Positions 63,490 to 64,000 of a DNA stretch of 64,000 nt are shown here, one piece after another (position 1 is the stretch's first letter; the number at the start of each line of letters is the position of its first letter). The DNA is from CADEDV01 sp964596345 (lineage in GTDB: Bacteria; Bacteroidota; Bacteroidia; Chitinophagales; Chitinophagaceae): contig CAZQSZ010000002.1 of NCBI GenBank assembly GCA_964596345.1, forward strand, positions 1 through 64,000, given 5' to 3'. Position numbers and translations under genes: made by a program. The notes under the pieces are model-generated. The model had not been told where the DNA came from, ran no database searches, and saw nothing but the letters and a program-made list of their open reading frames with translations.

Positions 63490-64000
63490 AACATCTTCGT
63501 CATCCGTTTCCAGGTCATGCAATTCGAGAAACACTTCATGTAAAGATTCAATAGCCATTCTTCCTTCATCACCCAGGTCAAGACTGTAATTGTTTACATA
63601 CAGGTCAATATGCTGCCGCATCACTTCTTCACTCATTTCCTGGGAATGCTGTTTTACATATTCGGGGATGAGAGGATAATTTGTAAAAGCATATTCAAGG
63701 CTTTGGCGGATCAGCCCGTTTATTTTTAATGCCACGGATCTTTTTACCGATTGATTGATGGCGATACCACCTAACGGAATAGGCAGCCCTGTTTTTGCTT
63801 CCCAATATTCACCAAGGTCTTTTACTTTATGCAAACCTTTTTGCTGGTACGTAAACCGGTTTTCATGAATGATGACACCCAGGTCTGTCTCTTTATTCAG
63901 CAATGCGCCTTCAATAGACGAAAAGAGCATGAATTTTTTGTCAGTGGCACCGGGATAGGCATAACTGAACAGCAGGTTCGCCGTGGTATGAATACCCGGT
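63478..64000 (-). CDS. mqnD: 1,4-dihydroxy-6-naphthoate synthase, 3' part (truncated by window end)
   Basis: The reading frame stays open to the last base, so the gene enters from outside and the methionine at 63930 is internal. The visible part starts PGIHTTANLLFSYAYPGATD, followed by FMLFSSIEGALLNKETDLG and VIIHENRFTYQQKGL, motifs of MqnD in the futalosine pathway for menaquinone. The HTTA segment helps bind the substrate. About 173 residues are visible of the roughly 270-280 expected. Confidence 0.9.
   Translation of the reverse strand, partial: PGIHTTANLLFSYAYPGATDKKFMLFSSIEGALLNKETDLGVIIHENRFTYQQKGLHKVKDLGEYWEAKTGLPIPLGGIAINQSVKRSVALKINGLIRQSLEYAFTNYPLIPEYVKQHSQEMSEEVMRQHIDLYVNNYSLDLGDEGRMAIESLHEVFLELHDLETDDEDVLFL

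Noticed and set aside
1..64000. CRISPR arrays, insertion sequences, prophage
   Set aside because: I found no regularly spaced direct repeats with unique spacers, no transposase or integrase, and no phage structural genes. The only tandem repeats are those listed.

Overview
The window reads as a chromosomal segment of a Bacteroidota bacterium, most likely of the Chitinophagaceae or a close family. The evidence is the promoter style (TTTG, about 19 bases, TAnnTTTG), families largely confined to this phylum (DUF5916, DUF5689, DUF4835, DUF4296, the HTH-S24 regulator), type IX secretion sorting domains, a TonB-dependent receptor, and futalosine-route menaquinone synthesis (mqnD). Family names come from recognising protein sequence by eye, not from a search. 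There is no phage, insertion sequence or CRISPR array.

Layout. 1-6 kb: a tRNA-Ala on the edge, an orphan CHASE-PAS-PAS histidine kinase, a 53-aa membrane protein, then lpxB, a small membrane protein and surE on the minus strand, and an HTH-S24 regulator with operator-like repeats against its start codon. 6-19 kb: a DUF5916 outer-membrane protein, pdeM and a ligase-associated helicase separated by a very large TPR/DUF3857/transglutaminase protein, a periplasmic-binding-fold protein, guaA and a head-GIN lipoprotein. 19-32 kb: a flavin amine oxidase, a small orphan protein, pbpC divergent from a giant alpha-2-macroglobulin lipoprotein, an EF-hand-like lipoprotein, an L,D-transpeptidase and a glycine-rich RRM protein. 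32-34 kb: the rpsF-rpsR-rplI operon, with an unusual 8-bp-period palindromic array before rplI.

34-45 kb is the most coherent accessory block: two secreted endonuclease/exonuclease/phosphatase (EEP) enzymes flank a TonB-dependent receptor, two DUF5689 lipoproteins and a 1341-aa lamin-tail surface protein. Two of these proteins carry type IX sorting domains. It looks like a machine for capturing and degrading extracellular nucleic acid or another phosphodiester, which is an inference.

45-56 kb is housekeeping: recJ with a polyprenyl diphosphate synthase, a major OmpA-like protein, bamD-rpoZ, coaBC-DUF4835-DUF4296 and a 3-oxoacid CoA-transferase pair. 55-61 kb is a signalling cluster: a 7TM protein, a short histidine kinase and a NarL-type regulator on the minus strand, then two orphan NarL-type regulators on the plus strand. 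Each orphan regulator is preceded by a copy of the same non-coding element of roughly 170-180 bp, whose ends form a perfect 12-13-bp inverted repeat. This pair is the best candidate for something undescribed. 61-64 kb holds a class IV aminotransferase, a photolyase and the 3' part of mqnD.

Several start codons were moved from the longest open frame because the longer start lies inside a promoter -7 box, a terminator or a neighbouring gene. Coordinates given are the preferred starts.
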